Shown here one piece after another: positions 1 to 7,049 of a stretch of 37,764 nt of DNA; within the stretch, counting starts at the first letter, position 1; each line of letters starts with the position of its first letter. Below the pieces are notes generated by a model. That model was not told the origin of the DNA and searched no databases. It worked only from the letters and a program-made list of their open reading frames with translations. Where the stretch lies: NCBI RefSeq assembly GCF_001544095.1, contig NZ_BCPT01000025.1, forward strand, positions 1-37,764, written 5' to 3'. The position numbers and the translations under genes were made by a program. Source of the DNA: Enterococcus casseliflavus NBRC 100478 (GTDB taxonomy: Bacteria; Bacillota; Bacilli; Lactobacillales; Enterococcaceae).

Positions 1-44
1 GATCGTTTTTTTACATTAAAACTATTTGCGATTTTCTGTCTAAA

Positions 45-94
45 AAAGTTGGTTACATTCTCAACTTTTATCGGTCAAAAATGTAACCAACTTT
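45..94. repeat. 15-bp perfect inverted repeat
   Basis: Arms 45-59 and 80-94 are exact reverse complements (core GTTGGTTACATT) around a 20-nt loop. No gene overlaps it. It could be a transposon end, a replication or transfer site, or a transcript terminator; there is no clear T-run. Its function is unknown. Confidence 0.6.
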
Positions 95-161
95 AAAATT
101 GCTCAATCCCTTGCAGCACTAAGGTTTTTCTGACCTCGTTACATGTAGGAAGTCGTTTCCT

Positions 162-292
162 AACCCCCCTATTAGTAAATGGGGGTTCACGGTCACTTCA
201 GCTCGCACAGCAAGCTGAAGTGACACCAGAAAGGCTACAAGGATTTTTTGCTAGCGCAAAAATCCTACAGCGTCTGCACAGCAAACGCTGTA
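162..292. repeat. Row of four consecutive stem-loops, two sharing a loop motif
   Basis: Four hairpins follow each other in 131 bases: 162-168/181-187 (7 bp), 192-203/213-224 (12 bp, 9-nt loop), 240-248/258-266 (9 bp, with a GCTAGC palindrome in the loop) and 266-273/285-292 (8 bp, 11-nt loop). The loops of the second and fourth both contain GCACAGCA. Such arrays occur at single-strand replication origins, transfer origins and IS ends. No replication or relaxase gene lies beside this one, so the role is open. Bases 293-396 are AT-rich with nothing recognised. Confidence 0.65.
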
Positions 293-396
293 CGCCATTT
301 CTCTTTTTTATCATAACGAAAGTAAACTATTTTGCAAATTTTTTTCTCTCTAACTAATCAAAAGTTTTGTAAAAATTGATCAATGGTATCTGCGCT

Positions 397-750
397 TCAA
401 CCCTTTACTTTAAATGAGTCGCTCGTTTTAAAATCATAAATCATTACACAATCTGCTTCTATATTTTCTTTGAGAAGTGGGTTTCTTTTTTGGTTTGTTT
501 CTGCGTTGATTGCACGTAGTGTAATAAGGTCGATCTCTTTTTTTAATGCGCTACTTAATTTACTTTTTAACCGAATCACATCAAATATATTTTGGAGCAA
601 AGACCCTTCACCGTCGATTAAAATATCTAAATCACTGGTTTCTGTTGCTTCGTTTCGAGCGTATGACCCAAACAGAAAAGCTTTTTTTATTTTCCATTCT
701 AAAAATATTGGTGTACATAATTTTTGAATGTCACTAATTGTATAAATCAA
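397..750 (-). CDS. MNT-domain nucleotidyltransferase, orphan
   Basis: A 117-aa protein with the minimal nucleotidyltransferase signature: GSYAR near residues 28-32, followed by SDLD whose aspartates (about 40 and 42) would bind the catalytic metal. Proteins of this family transfer nucleotides and often act as the MntA antitoxin of a HEPN toxin. No HEPN gene is next to it on either side, so it is an orphan or a remnant. The start is placed at a TTG codon (748-750) because AAGGAG lies 9 nt upstream and the protein then begins MIYTISDIQ, like other family members. The reading frame stays open 22 codons further upstream but has no ribosome binding site there. The family is secure; the role is inferred. 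Confidence 0.7.
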   Translation of the reverse strand: MIYTISDIQKLCTPIFLEWKIKKAFLFGSYARNEATETSDLDILIDGEGSLLQNIFDVIRLKSKLSSALKKEIDLITLRAINAETNQKRNPLLKENIEADCVMIYDFKTSDSFKVKG

Positions 751-912
751 ATAACCGAACTCCTTGTCTTCAATTTGAATATTAAAATAAAAATGAAAAG
801 CGACAATTATACTCACCGTTTAGGAAAAAATATTGATAAAAAAGGGAAGGAACAGGTAAATCGATTGCTTCTTTTAGATCAAAAAAAGGGAAAGAGCATA
901 AGGTAGATACCC

Positions 913-953
913 CCACCTTCTAGTTAGAAGGTGGAAAATAGGCTGTGCCTATT
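913..953. repeat. Two back-to-back short hairpins
   Basis: Stem 913-922/925-934 (10 bp, 2-nt loop) is followed at once by stem 937-943/947-953 (7 bp, 3-nt loop). Hairpins of this kind occur at IS200/IS605-type ends, but no TnpA or TnpB gene is visible, so that link is only a possibility. Confidence 0.5.
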
Positions 954-1020
954 GGGTTTTAAGAGATTTCAAAGTGATATCATTGCGGCTTTTTTAGTGG
1001 CACCCAGATACCACTACCGA

Positions 1021-1066
1021 TGGCACCTAGGTGGTACTTTTTGTAAAAAGTGCCACCTAGGTGCCA
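1021..1066. repeat. 22-bp near-perfect inverted repeat with a 2-nt loop
   Basis: Arms 1021-1042 and 1045-1066 pair with one mismatch (1035/1052). Each arm contains the 10-bp palindrome CACCTAGGTG, and a related partial copy (GTGGCACC) lies just to the left near 998. It sits 15 bases past the stop of the 1081-1518 gene, so it may act as its terminator. The nested palindromes also fit a protein-binding or plasmid-maintenance site. Confidence 0.6.
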
Positions 1067-1080
1067 CCATCAACCCTCAA

Positions 1081-1518
1081 TTATTTTGGTAAATATTGGG
1101 AAACAATATCATTAAAATCACGTTCTTTTTTGACATCTTCTTGAACAGATTTGACCTTTTTCTTTTCTTCTTTCTTTGATTCGTCCTTCCTGTTTTTAAA
1201 GCGATAGTTCTTATTTCGAACAACTTTCTTACTCATTGTGACTGCTTCTTGATAAACATCAGAAGAAAAAAGGTCTTGTATTTTGGTATGATCTTGCTCC
1301 AATTTTGCATTGGTCATAATCTCTAATAAAGACAAAGAATCCAATACTTTTTTTTCGAAATTTATTTCTTTTCTCACCCGATTAAGTAATTCAAGCAGCG
1401 CATATCGAATCATCGGACTATCTTTAATATCCTCGTCAACGGGCAGATAGGTTTTTAATTCTTTCAAAGCATCTTCATGTTCCGTGTCTAAAAATACCGG
1501 AATTCGTTTCTTTGACAT
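1081..1518 (-). CDS. Plasmid-type small protein with possible ribbon-helix-helix N-terminus
   Basis: A 145-aa protein I cannot place in a named family. The first ~55 residues look like a ribbon-helix-helix fold (short strand RIPVFLD, then two helices). The last ~50 residues are very rich in lysine and glutamate. Small proteins of this build often accompany replication or partition modules of enterococcal plasmids; that is an inference from style, not a homology call. The ATG follows the stop of a decayed upstream gene by only 6 nt, which suggests a former two-gene operon. The upstream AAAGGTG is a weak ribosome binding site. Confidence 0.5.
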   Translation of the reverse strand: MSKKRIPVFLDTEHEDALKELKTYLPVDEDIKDSPMIRYALLELLNRVRKEINFEKKVLDSLSLLEIMTNAKLEQDHTKIQDLFSSDVYQEAVTMSKKVVRNKNYRFKNRKDESKKEEKKKVKSVQEDVKKERDFNDIVSQYLPK

Positions 1519-1524
1519 GTTATC

Positions 1525-1818
1525 TCACACACCTTTTTTGAGTTCGTCAATTTTCGATTCAATCAACTGAATCGTCTTTTCGATATCAGAAATTTTGGTT
1601 TGATTATCTGAAATGTTCCCTTTAAATGATTCAATCGTATTCTCCAAAGTGGTGATTGAATCTTACGTTTTTGCTAACTACTCTCCGACTTGATATTCTT
1701 TTTCTTCAGTGAAAGGAGCAATTTTTTCTCGTGCATTTTTTATTTCTTCGACAAGAGATTTGTTCTCTTCCTCAATCATTCTCGGATATAATGAATTTTT
1801 AGAATTTGATAATTTCAT
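1525..1818 (-). pseudogene. Decayed coiled-coil protein gene
   Basis: One frame of 98 codons reads as coiled-coil protein throughout (heptads such as LENTIESF and IEKTIQLIES) but is cut by TAG at 1678-1680 and TAA at 1663-1665. The last codon ends 6 nt before the start of the 1081-1518 gene, so the two were probably co-transcribed. There is no ribosome binding site before the ATG at 1818. The part after the stops, about 45 residues of regular heptads, may be a remnant of a partner of the downstream gene. The original function is unknown. Confidence 0.5.
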
Positions 1819-2216
1819 GAATTTATAAAGAAACTAGACTTTTTGAACCGATCCCCAAAAGTTAGATTCTTAGTCTAACTTATAGGAATCATTTTTTTTA
1901 TGATAAAATTTAGTTGTGATTTTAAGAAAATAAATGGACAAAATTATCGTAACGATAACTCTTAAATAACAATGAAATGAAAGAAAAGACGAGAATCTTC
2001 CAGTACTTCGAGAATCTTGTCTTTTCTTGTTGAATATAAAAAACCGAAAATAGATATATTTTAAAGGCTCTTGTCAATAAATCTAATGGTAATAAGTCAA
2101 GTTGAAGATTGAAAATATTTTTATTGTGTAACCTGTTTTGAAGCGCACTTAACTAGCTCCGTCTAAAATCAAATTTTTTACAGGGGATTTCAAGGGTTTG
2201 CGTCAATAACAGAATG
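1819..2216. other. Intergenic stretch without a recognisable gene
   Basis: AT-rich sequence. It contains an 8-bp inverted repeat (1859-1866/1874-1881) and an imperfect hairpin near 1986-2028 with outer arms AAAAGAC/GTCTTTT that could terminate transcription. No supported gene was seen. Confidence 0.4.
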
Positions 2217-2960
2217 TTATTTACCTATTACTCTCCTTGGCAACGCGTAGAGTCGATGGTTACGTAGTAGCGTATCCACAAGACGCGTAACTTAAGACGA
2301 TTGCTCGTTTGTGTTTATATTTGGGACCTCTTTACATTTGCTTTGATAAAAAACTTTATATTCAGGAAGATACTTTTTTATAGAGTTGGTAGCTTTAACT
2401 AAGTAGTATCCAAAATAGCGATTCCCTTGTTTTGTCAGAGGTGTATTTTATGACTGACAGTTACCAGATTGTTTGACTTTCGAATATAAGCCTGCATATT
2501 TTGCCAATTTTGTTTGATTTTCCAATCGTTCAATTTGACCGATTTCAACGATTAATTAAGTGGAGTACACCTTTCCAATACCTGGAACACCGGGCAAATA
2601 TTGATATTCTCGAATGCCGACAAATAATTGCTTGATTGCTTTTCCAAGTCTTTGATGTTCTTTTCAAGCGCACGAATTTCACGTACAAGAACACTTAGAA
2701 CGACATTGATGGATTCTTGTGCAAGTCTACCTAAACGATAACTCATGGTAATTGCACGTTGAATGATTTGGCAATTTTTTCTGGATCTTTAAAGCAACCT
2801 TTTCCTTCTTCTTGTAGTAAGTCACAGAACGCCTCTAAGGCTTCTTTAGCTATAGTCGCAGCATCCGCAATATTTCCATAGTTAATGCAATTCCTTTTAC
2901 GGTATCTTCACCCATGACAACCATTCTAAAAATTTTCGCTAACTCGTCCATTCCAGCTGG
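2217..2960 (-). mobile_element. Degenerate IS110-family transposase
   Basis: Reading right to left and switching frames, typical IS110-family C-terminal blocks appear. They are the PGIGKVYST segment, the IERLENQTKLAKYAGLYSK segment, and a C-terminal block ending LLRNHRLYALPRR before a stop at 2217-2219. Several in-frame stops and frameshifts break it, and the N-terminal DEDD catalytic half is missing. The longest uninterrupted piece is 2552-2746. It is a dead element. Its right part abuts the short ORF at 3000, suggesting it interrupted or replaced older genes. Confidence 0.7.
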
Positions 2961-2999
2961 AAAAGAATCCCAAAAATCAATATCATAATTACCATTTTA

Positions 3000-3110
3000 A
3001 TGATTTGTATTCAAAAATCAGATGAATTGTTTGACGTGGCAATTAATAATAATACTTTAGCAATCAACAAGATGATTGACGGTATGTGGTTAAAGAAGAA
3101 AAATAGCTAG
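3000..3110 (+). CDS. Short ORF of unknown function, probably a gene 3' end
   Basis: A 36-codon ORF (MICIQKSDEL... ending KKKNS) directly right of the IS110 remnant. It has no clear ribosome binding site and looks like the C-terminal tail of a longer protein lost when the IS110 element arrived. The next ORF follows 14 nt later on the same strand, so both may have belonged to one operon. Function unknown. Confidence 0.3.
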   Translation: MICIQKSDELFDVAINNNTLAINKMIDGMWLKKKNS

Positions 3111-3124
3111 GAGATTTTTGAGAG

Positions 3125-3319
3125 ATGACTGGTAAATTTAAAGATGAATTATTAACTGTTGTTGCAGATAATGATTTAAAAAATATTATTCAGTTAAGAA
3201 GATACTTTGAAAATCATAGTGATGAATTTACGTTCAAAAATATCACTCGTTTTCATCAAACCATTAATAATAATGTCGATGTTTTTGGTCTATATTTTGA
3301 GGGTAATCTTCAAAATTAA
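3125..3319 (+). CDS. Small hypothetical protein (64 aa)
   Basis: A 64-aa, mainly helical, soluble protein with no recognised motif. A possible ribosome binding site (AGGAG) lies 11 nt before the ATG. It follows the short ORF at 3000-3110 and is followed by a good rho-independent terminator at 3339, which supports real transcription of this small unit. I do not recognise the family. Confidence 0.4.
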   Translation: MTGKFKDELLTVVADNDLKNIIQLRRYFENHSDEFTFKNITRFHQTINNNVDVFGLYFEGNLQN

Positions 3320-3338
3320 ATGCACTTAAATATAAAAG

Positions 3339-3367
3339 CCCCCTGACGAAAGTCGAAGGGGGTTTTT
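3339..3367 (+). terminator. Rho-independent terminator
   Basis: Stem CCCCCT (3339-3344) pairs with AGGGGG (3357-3362). An inner GAC/GTC stem closes a GAAA tetraloop (3348-3351), and a T-run follows. It ends the 3125-3319 unit. Confidence 0.75.
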
Positions 3368-3380
3368 ATTTTGGTTTGAG

Positions 3381-3480
3381 GTTTGCATACCTACCGAAAA
3401 GGTAGAGTAGCAAAACGTCAAACAGGTATCAGCTAAATGCCACCATAAGGGTGCGCTGATACTCGGCTCAAAAGAGCCGA
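3381..3480. other. Hairpin-rich, RNA-like structured region
   Basis: Three hairpins stand side by side. The first is 3381-3416 (outer GTTTGC/GCAAAAC, inner CTACC/GGTAG). The second is 3426-3462 (GTATCAGC/GCTGATAC with an inner CACC/GGGTG). The third is 3463-3480 (TCGGCTC/GAGCCGA, AAAA loop). It is more GC-rich than its flanks and lies between a terminator and the cadD leader. It could be a small RNA, an untranslated leader of cadD or a transfer origin; none is proven. The minus-strand open frame across it is probably chance. Confidence 0.45.
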
Positions 3481-3514
3481 CAGAGCCGTCTGCAAGACCC
3501 CTCGGAGAGCCCAC

Positions 3515-3554
3515 ACTTTACCTTGTAAAGTATAGTGAGTTATACTTTACAAGG
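3515..3554. promoter_or_regulatory. Palindromic candidate operator upstream of cadD
   Basis: A 14-bp perfect inverted repeat (3521-3534/3541-3554, 6-nt spacer) contains three copies of ACTTTAC: direct at 3515-3521, inverted at 3525-3531 and direct at 3544-3550. It precedes the leader ORF and cadD, and no metalloregulator gene (cadC or cadX) is next to cadD. It may bind a distant regulator. A terminator role is less likely because there is no T-run. Confidence 0.45.
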
Positions 3555-3614
3555 AAGTAGTCACCGAATTCCAGTTAGAAATTACTTTGTAACTACGTTT
3601 TGAGGAGGAGTAAA

Positions 3615-3689
3615 ATGCTTTCCTACGTTCGACATTACCCATTAGCGATAGCTAAATTAATGTGTCTGTGCTCTCCTAAAATCTGCTGA
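3615..3689 (+). CDS. Candidate 24-codon Cys-rich leader peptide before cadD
   Basis: This short ORF has one of the strongest ribosome binding sites in the region (GGAGGAG, 4-5 nt before the ATG). It encodes a 24-aa peptide whose last residues are MCLCSPKIC, three cysteines among eight residues. It ends 31 nt before the cadD start, which has its own GGAGG. Translated ORFs of this size ahead of resistance genes often control them by translation or transcription attenuation. Here cysteine codons or metal binding could make it cadmium-responsive, which is inference. It could also be a chance ORF. Confidence 0.4.
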   Translation: MLSYVRHYPLAIAKLMCLCSPKIC

Positions 3690-3720
3690 TTTATTACTGA
3701 CTAATACTGGAGGTTTTTTT

Positions 3721-4338
3721 ATGGGACAGACAATCATATCTGCTATTGGTGTTTATATTTCCACCAGTATCGATTATTTAATTATTTTAATTATTTTATT
3801 TGCACAGCTATCACAGAATAAACAGAAATGGCATATTTATGCGGGGCAATATCTAGGAACTGGCTTACTTGTAGGGGCGAGTTTAGTTGCTGCTTATGTC
3901 GTCAATTTCGTGCCTGAAGCATGGATGGTTGGATTGCTTGGTTTAATCCCTATCTATTTAGGGATTCGCTTTGCAATTGTTGGAGAAGGTGAGGAAGAAG
4001 AGGAAGAAATTATTGAAAGATTAGAACAAAGCAAGGCAAATCAACTGTTTTGGACAGTCACATTGCTGACAATTGCGTCTGGCGGAGATAATTTAGGTAT
4101 CTATATACCTTATTTTGCTTCGTTAGATTGGTCACAGACCCTCGTGGCGTTGCTTGTGTTTGCAATCGGCATAATTATCTTTTGCGAGCTTAGTCGGGTG
4201 CTATCTTCTATTCCGTTAATATCCGAGACAATTGAAAAATACGAGCGAATCATTGTGCCCTTAGTATTCATTCCACTTGGACTATACATCATGTATGAAA
4301 GTGGCACGATTGAGACTTTTCTGAACTTTATTTTATAG
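3721..4338 (+). CDS. cadD: CadD-family cadmium resistance transporter
   Basis: A 205-aa membrane protein of the CadD family, which confers cadmium resistance in staphylococci, enterococci and lactobacilli. The length is typical. About five to six hydrophobic segments are visible, with an acidic, probably cytosolic loop (GEGEEEEEEIIERL, about residues 90-103) between the third and fourth. SGGDN near residue 120 is a conserved family block. The ATG has GGAGG 7 nt upstream. The usual partner regulator (CadC or CadX) is absent; an ACTTTAC palindrome and a short Cys-rich ORF precede it instead. Two hairpins follow the stop. A degenerate IS1182 lies downstream, so the gene probably arrived on a mobile segment. 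Confidence 0.85.
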   Translation: MGQTIISAIGVYISTSIDYLIILIILFAQLSQNKQKWHIYAGQYLGTGLLVGASLVAAYVVNFVPEAWMVGLLGLIPIYLGIRFAIVGEGEEEEEEIIERLEQSKANQLFWTVTLLTIASGGDNLGIYIPYFASLDWSQTLVALLVFAIGIIIFCELSRVLSSIPLISETIEKYERIIVPLVFIPLGLYIMYESGTIETFLNFIL

Positions 4339-4343
4339 ATAAA

Positions 4344-4410
4344 AAAGCCCCTTAAATGGGGCTTTCAGACTGTAGACAAAGTACTAGTTTTTAGTGCTTT
4401 GTCTTTTTTT
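4344..4410 (+). terminator. Two tandem terminator hairpins after cadD
   Basis: The first is AAAGCCCC (4344-4351) with GGGGCTTT (4358-4365); its T-run lies on the minus side, so it may work in both directions. The second, 4375-4386/4392-4403, has one G:T pair and is followed by seven T on the plus strand. The second probably belongs to the left end of the IS1182 element. Confidence 0.65.
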
Positions 4411-4449
4411 ATCCGTTAAAATAAGAGTATCAATTGGAGGTGTATCCAG

Positions 4450-4827
4450 ATGCTCTCAAAACAAGATATGAGTAAACGCGCACAAATCGGTTTCTTTTCT
4501 CTTGAAGACTTGGTCCCACAGGACCATATATTGCGGCAAATAGATCAATGTATTGATTTCTCCTTTATTTATGAATTGGTTAAAGAGAAATACGATGAAA
4601 TCCAAGGACGTCCTAGCTTGGATCCTATTCTTCTAATTAAATTACCAATGATTCAATATCTATTTGGTATTAAAAGTATGAGACAAACAATAAAAGAAAT
4701 AGAAGTGAATATCGCTTATCGCTGGTTTTTAGGTTTGAGTTTAGAAGATCCTGTTCCTCATTTTTCAACATTTGGTAAAAATAGTGTTGCTGACCAATAC
4801 TATTTGACACAGAACCATTTAACTTAA
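4450..4827 (+). mobile_element. IS1182-family transposase, 3'-truncated
   Basis: The first ~112 residues match the N-terminal region of IS1182-family transposases (block DLVPQDHILRQID, then RPSLDPILLIKL and PHFSTFGKN). After FGKN the expected sequence is lost and the frame runs only 13 residues to a stop. The catalytic DDE domain is missing. A ribosome binding site (GGAGG) precedes the ATG. The end overlaps the stop of the convergent regulator gene by 4 bases, so a deletion fused this element to the metal island. It is inactive. Confidence 0.8.
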
Positions 4828-5516
4828 CTTGATGCAAATAATAACTTATCTAAATCAAATATCTCAACATATTTTTGAGTATGCTGTTTAATTAAACCTC
4901 TCTCTTCCAATGATGAGAACTTACGACTTATTGTTTCTGGGGTTGTACCCAAGTACGAGGCTAGATCTTTTTTCGACATTGGTAAAGTCACATAAGTATG
5001 GTTTTCTTCATCTTCAACGTATTCTGATAGAAAATCAATAATACGAGACTCTACTTGCTCCATACCAACCTGCATCGTTTGCTTTTCTGATACCTGTAAA
5101 CGTTTCGTAACATCTGATAGTATTCTTCTCATAATTTCTGGGTAAGCGCCTAAATAGTCATCCATATCCTTTTTATGAATTCTACATATGCTCACTTCTG
5201 ATATTGCTTCAGCATAATTAGAATGGTAACTTTCAGTTTGAAAAATAGCCACTTCTCCCATAAAATCACCAGGATTTAATATGCGTACAGTTTGTTCACG
5301 ACCAGATTCATTTAAGTTATAAACACGTACACGCCCATTATTTATAATATAAAGTGTGTCATCTTTATCACCATTTCCAAATAACAACGCATTCTTTGCA
5401 TAATGTACTTCTTGCGCTGATTGCGCAATTAAACTCATTTGTTCTTCATTTAGGTGATTAAAAATCGGAACTAAACGTATACAATCTATATGACTATGGT
5501 GGTGATGGTGTGCCAT
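4824..5516 (-). CDS. Crp/Fnr-family (FLP-like) regulator, copy 1
   Basis: A 230-aa regulator with a cyclic-nucleotide-type beta-barrel (about 15-125), a dimer helix and a C-terminal winged helix (HTH about 181-204, TTPETISRKFSSL). The E..SR of the recognition helix is the FNR-type pattern that reads TTGAT half-sites. The N-terminus is MAHHHHHSH, a natural histidine cluster, followed by Cys12; a second cysteine is Cys111. The L. casei FLP protein also has two such cysteines, which form a redox-active disulfide; there is no FNR-type iron-sulfur Cys cluster. It is last gene of the operon hma-dps-fnr, 16 nt after dps, with AGGAGG before the ATG. It shares the layout of the paralogue at 11106-11810. 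It probably binds the TTGAY-N4-ATCAA boxes of this island. Confidence 0.85.
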   Translation of the reverse strand: MAHHHHHSHIDCIRLVPIFNHLNEEQMSLIAQSAQEVHYAKNALLFGNGDKDDTLYIINNGRVRVYNLNESGREQTVRILNPGDFMGEVAIFQTESYHSNYAEAISEVSICRIHKKDMDDYLGAYPEIMRRILSDVTKRLQVSEKQTMQVGMEQVESRIIDFLSEYVEDEENHTYVTLPMSKKDLASYLGTTPETISRKFSSLEERGLIKQHTQKYVEIFDLDKLLFASS

Positions 5517-5532
5517 ACAGCTTTCCTCCTAA

Positions 5533-6084
5533 TTAATCGTTATCTATATAGTCATCATCTTCTAACGCATCCTTGTTAACAAAGGCTTGAAGTTGCCAAA
5601 TATTTATATCTAAGTAATCTTTATAACTAATTAGTAAATCTTCTAATGCATCATCTGCTTCTTCTTGTGCTAAACGCATTGCACGAACGGTAAATTCACG
5701 ATTAGTCCTAAAATCTTCTACTAACTGTATGACCATTTCTTCAGCAGAATAATATTTTTCAGACGGATCTTCAGAAATTATTGTAAATTCCTGAAATTCA
5801 GTAGTTGTTGAAGCTGGCTTAAATCCTGAAGCTAGTAAACGTTCTGCAATCTTATCAAACCATGTCTCATTCTCATTGTATAAATTCTCAAAAACACTAT
5901 GCAATGAATAGAAATTTGTGCCTTTCACATACAAATGATATTGATGTAATTTTACATGTAAGGTATGGATATTAGCAAGTATATGATCTGTGACAGCTAC
6001 AGCATTAATCTTAGTATGATGAATGTGTTCTTTATATGCTTTTTCAGCAGCTAATTTTTCTTGTCTTTCATTTGCTGTTGTCAT
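5533..6084 (-). CDS. Dps-family ferritin (iron storage/DNA protection), copy 1
   Basis: A 183-aa Dps protein. Dps dodecamers oxidise and store iron with peroxide and so protect DNA. The inter-subunit ferroxidase ligands are visible as His50, His62, Glu66, Asp77 and Glu81, in the HxxxE and DxxxE patterns. The start is the ATG at 6082-6084 because AAGGAAGG lies upstream; the GTG three codons earlier overlaps that site. The gene begins 1 nt after the hma stop, so translation is probably coupled. The operon is driven from the FLP-box promoter at 6337-6392. The acidic tail (LEDDDYIDND) and the His-containing N-terminus are shared with copy 2. Base composition is more AT-rich than copy 2. Confidence 0.88.
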   Translation of the reverse strand: MTTANERQEKLAAEKAYKEHIHHTKINAVAVTDHILANIHTLHVKLHQYHLYVKGTNFYSLHSVFENLYNENETWFDKIAERLLASGFKPASTTTEFQEFTIISEDPSEKYYSAEEMVIQLVEDFRTNREFTVRAMRLAQEEADDALEDLLISYKDYLDINIWQLQAFVNKDALEDDDYIDND

Positions 6085-6085
6085 T

Positions 6086-6322
6086 TTATACACCTTCCTT
6101 TACTTTTGAACTAATAACTGAATATCCTAGGTTTTCAATAGCTCTTTCAATTGTACTCAAATTGACTTGTTCTTCATCAAAATCTACTTTTACCTTACTT
6201 GCATTGAACAGTACTTTTACAGAATCTTTTTCTACACCAGCTGTCTGTTTTAAACCACTTTCAATTTTTTGTAAACACGATGGACAAGTTAATGTTTCTA
6301 ATTTTAATGTTGCTTTAGTCAT
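6086..6322 (-). CDS. Small HMA-domain (CxxC) metal-binding protein, copy 1
   Basis: A 78-aa protein that is a single heavy-metal-associated domain. The metal-binding pair is Cys13-Pro-Ser-Cys16 in LETLTCPSC, not the GMxCxxC of copper chaperone CopZ, so the metal may differ. It is likely to hand metal to, or regulate, the P-type ATPase, which lacks its own N-terminal HMA domain. The start is the ATG at 6320-6322 with AAAGGAG upstream; the frame is open further but would run into the promoter. It is first gene of the operon hma-dps-fnr, with a 15-nt leader from the predicted start point. Confidence 0.85.
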   Translation of the reverse strand: MTKATLKLETLTCPSCLQKIESGLKQTAGVEKDSVKVLFNASKVKVDFDEEQVNLSTIERAIENLGYSVISSKVKEGV

Positions 6323-6336
6323 ATCTATCACTCCTT

Positions 6337-6392
6337 TAAATAAATTATACAGGACATTTCTTTTAAGATAATTGACATAGATCAATTATCTT
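6337..6392 (-). promoter_or_regulatory. FLP/FNR-box promoter A (hma1-dps1-fnr1)
   Basis: The box TTGAC-ATAG-ATCAA (6372-6385) lies inside an 11+11 bp perfect dyad (6365-6392). The -10 element TATAAT is at 6349-6344, giving a start point near 6337. The box centre (6378.5) is at -41.5, the class II position at which Crp/Fnr proteins contact polymerase and activate. The dyad also covers the stop codon of the ATPase remnant. Confidence 0.8.
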
Positions 6393-6982
6393 AATTGATA
6401 TCTTCTTAATCTCATTGCATTTAAAATAACTACTAAAATACTTGCCTCATGAACTAACATACCTATCGACATAGACATCCATTCACTAAATATTAAACTA
6501 ACCAATAATATTATCACCACACCAACAGCAATTAAAATATTTTGTCTCATATTCGCATATGTCCCTTTAGCTAAACCTAAAGCATGGGGGAGACGATTAA
6601 AATTGGAATTCATTAGAACAATATCTGAACTTTCAATAGCCACATCTGTCCCATTTCCCATAGCAATCCCTACTTCTGCAGTAGCTAGAGAAGGGCTATC
6701 GTTCACACCATCACCAATAAAAGCAATAATTTCACCAGTAGACTGTCTTTCTTTTAGAAACGCTTGCTTGTCCTCAGGTAACATATCGCCATGAGCCTCG
6801 GTTAATCCTAGCTCCTTTTTAACTAAATTAACTATGCCTTGATTATCCCCTGATAATACAGTGAGATTTTTAACACCAAGTGATTTTAATTTTTGTAGGT
6901 CTTGTTTAACACCTGCTCGAACTTGGTCACGGATTCCCATAAAAATAATTAACTTACGATCAACTGCCGTTAATACAATACT
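6386..6982 (-). pseudogene. P-type metal ATPase, 3' remnant (copy 1)
   Basis: About 199 residues match the last third of the ATPase at 7096-9000: the end of the P-domain (GDGVNDSPSLA hinge, MGNGTDVAI) and the last two membrane helices with HEAS in place of HEGS. The phosphorylation site, actuator domain and the first six membrane helices are missing. The open frame continues to 7054, but that part only translates a terminator hairpin (7006-7049) and has no ribosome binding site, so it is fortuitous. Homology begins near 6982. It lies just downstream of the complete copy, as expected after recombination between tandem copies. Confidence 0.8.
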
Positions 6983-7005
6983 CTTCTTTTTTTTCAAGAA
7001 CTCAA

Positions 7006-7049
7006 AAAAGCGGAAAATCCCAGATTTAAAAATCTGAGTTTCCGCTTTT
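7006..7049 (-). terminator. Terminator of the full-length ATPase gene
   Basis: Outer stem 7006-7016/7039-7049 (AAAAGCGGAAA/TTTCCGCTTTT) and inner stem 7021-7027/7030-7036, with a T-run on the minus strand. It sits 47 nt past the stop of the 7096-9000 gene and separates it from the ATPase remnant and copy-1 operon. Confidence 0.75.

Noticed and set aside
370-385. TTGATCAA near position 376 as another FLP box
   Set aside because: The half-sites touch with no 4-nt spacer and no gene start follows at the right distance.
724-906. Plus-strand 60-codon frame (with an inner 37-codon start)
   Set aside because: It overlaps the start region of the MNT gene, has no ribosome binding site and no recognisable motif.
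3381-3480. Group II intron domain or known manganese (yybP-ykoY) riboswitch
   Set aside because: The conserved bases of both classes are absent; only generic stem-loops are supported.
3326-3514. Minus-strand 62-codon open frame
   Set aside because: It translates terminator and hairpin sequence, has no ribosome binding site and an odd composition; the region is better explained as structured DNA or RNA.
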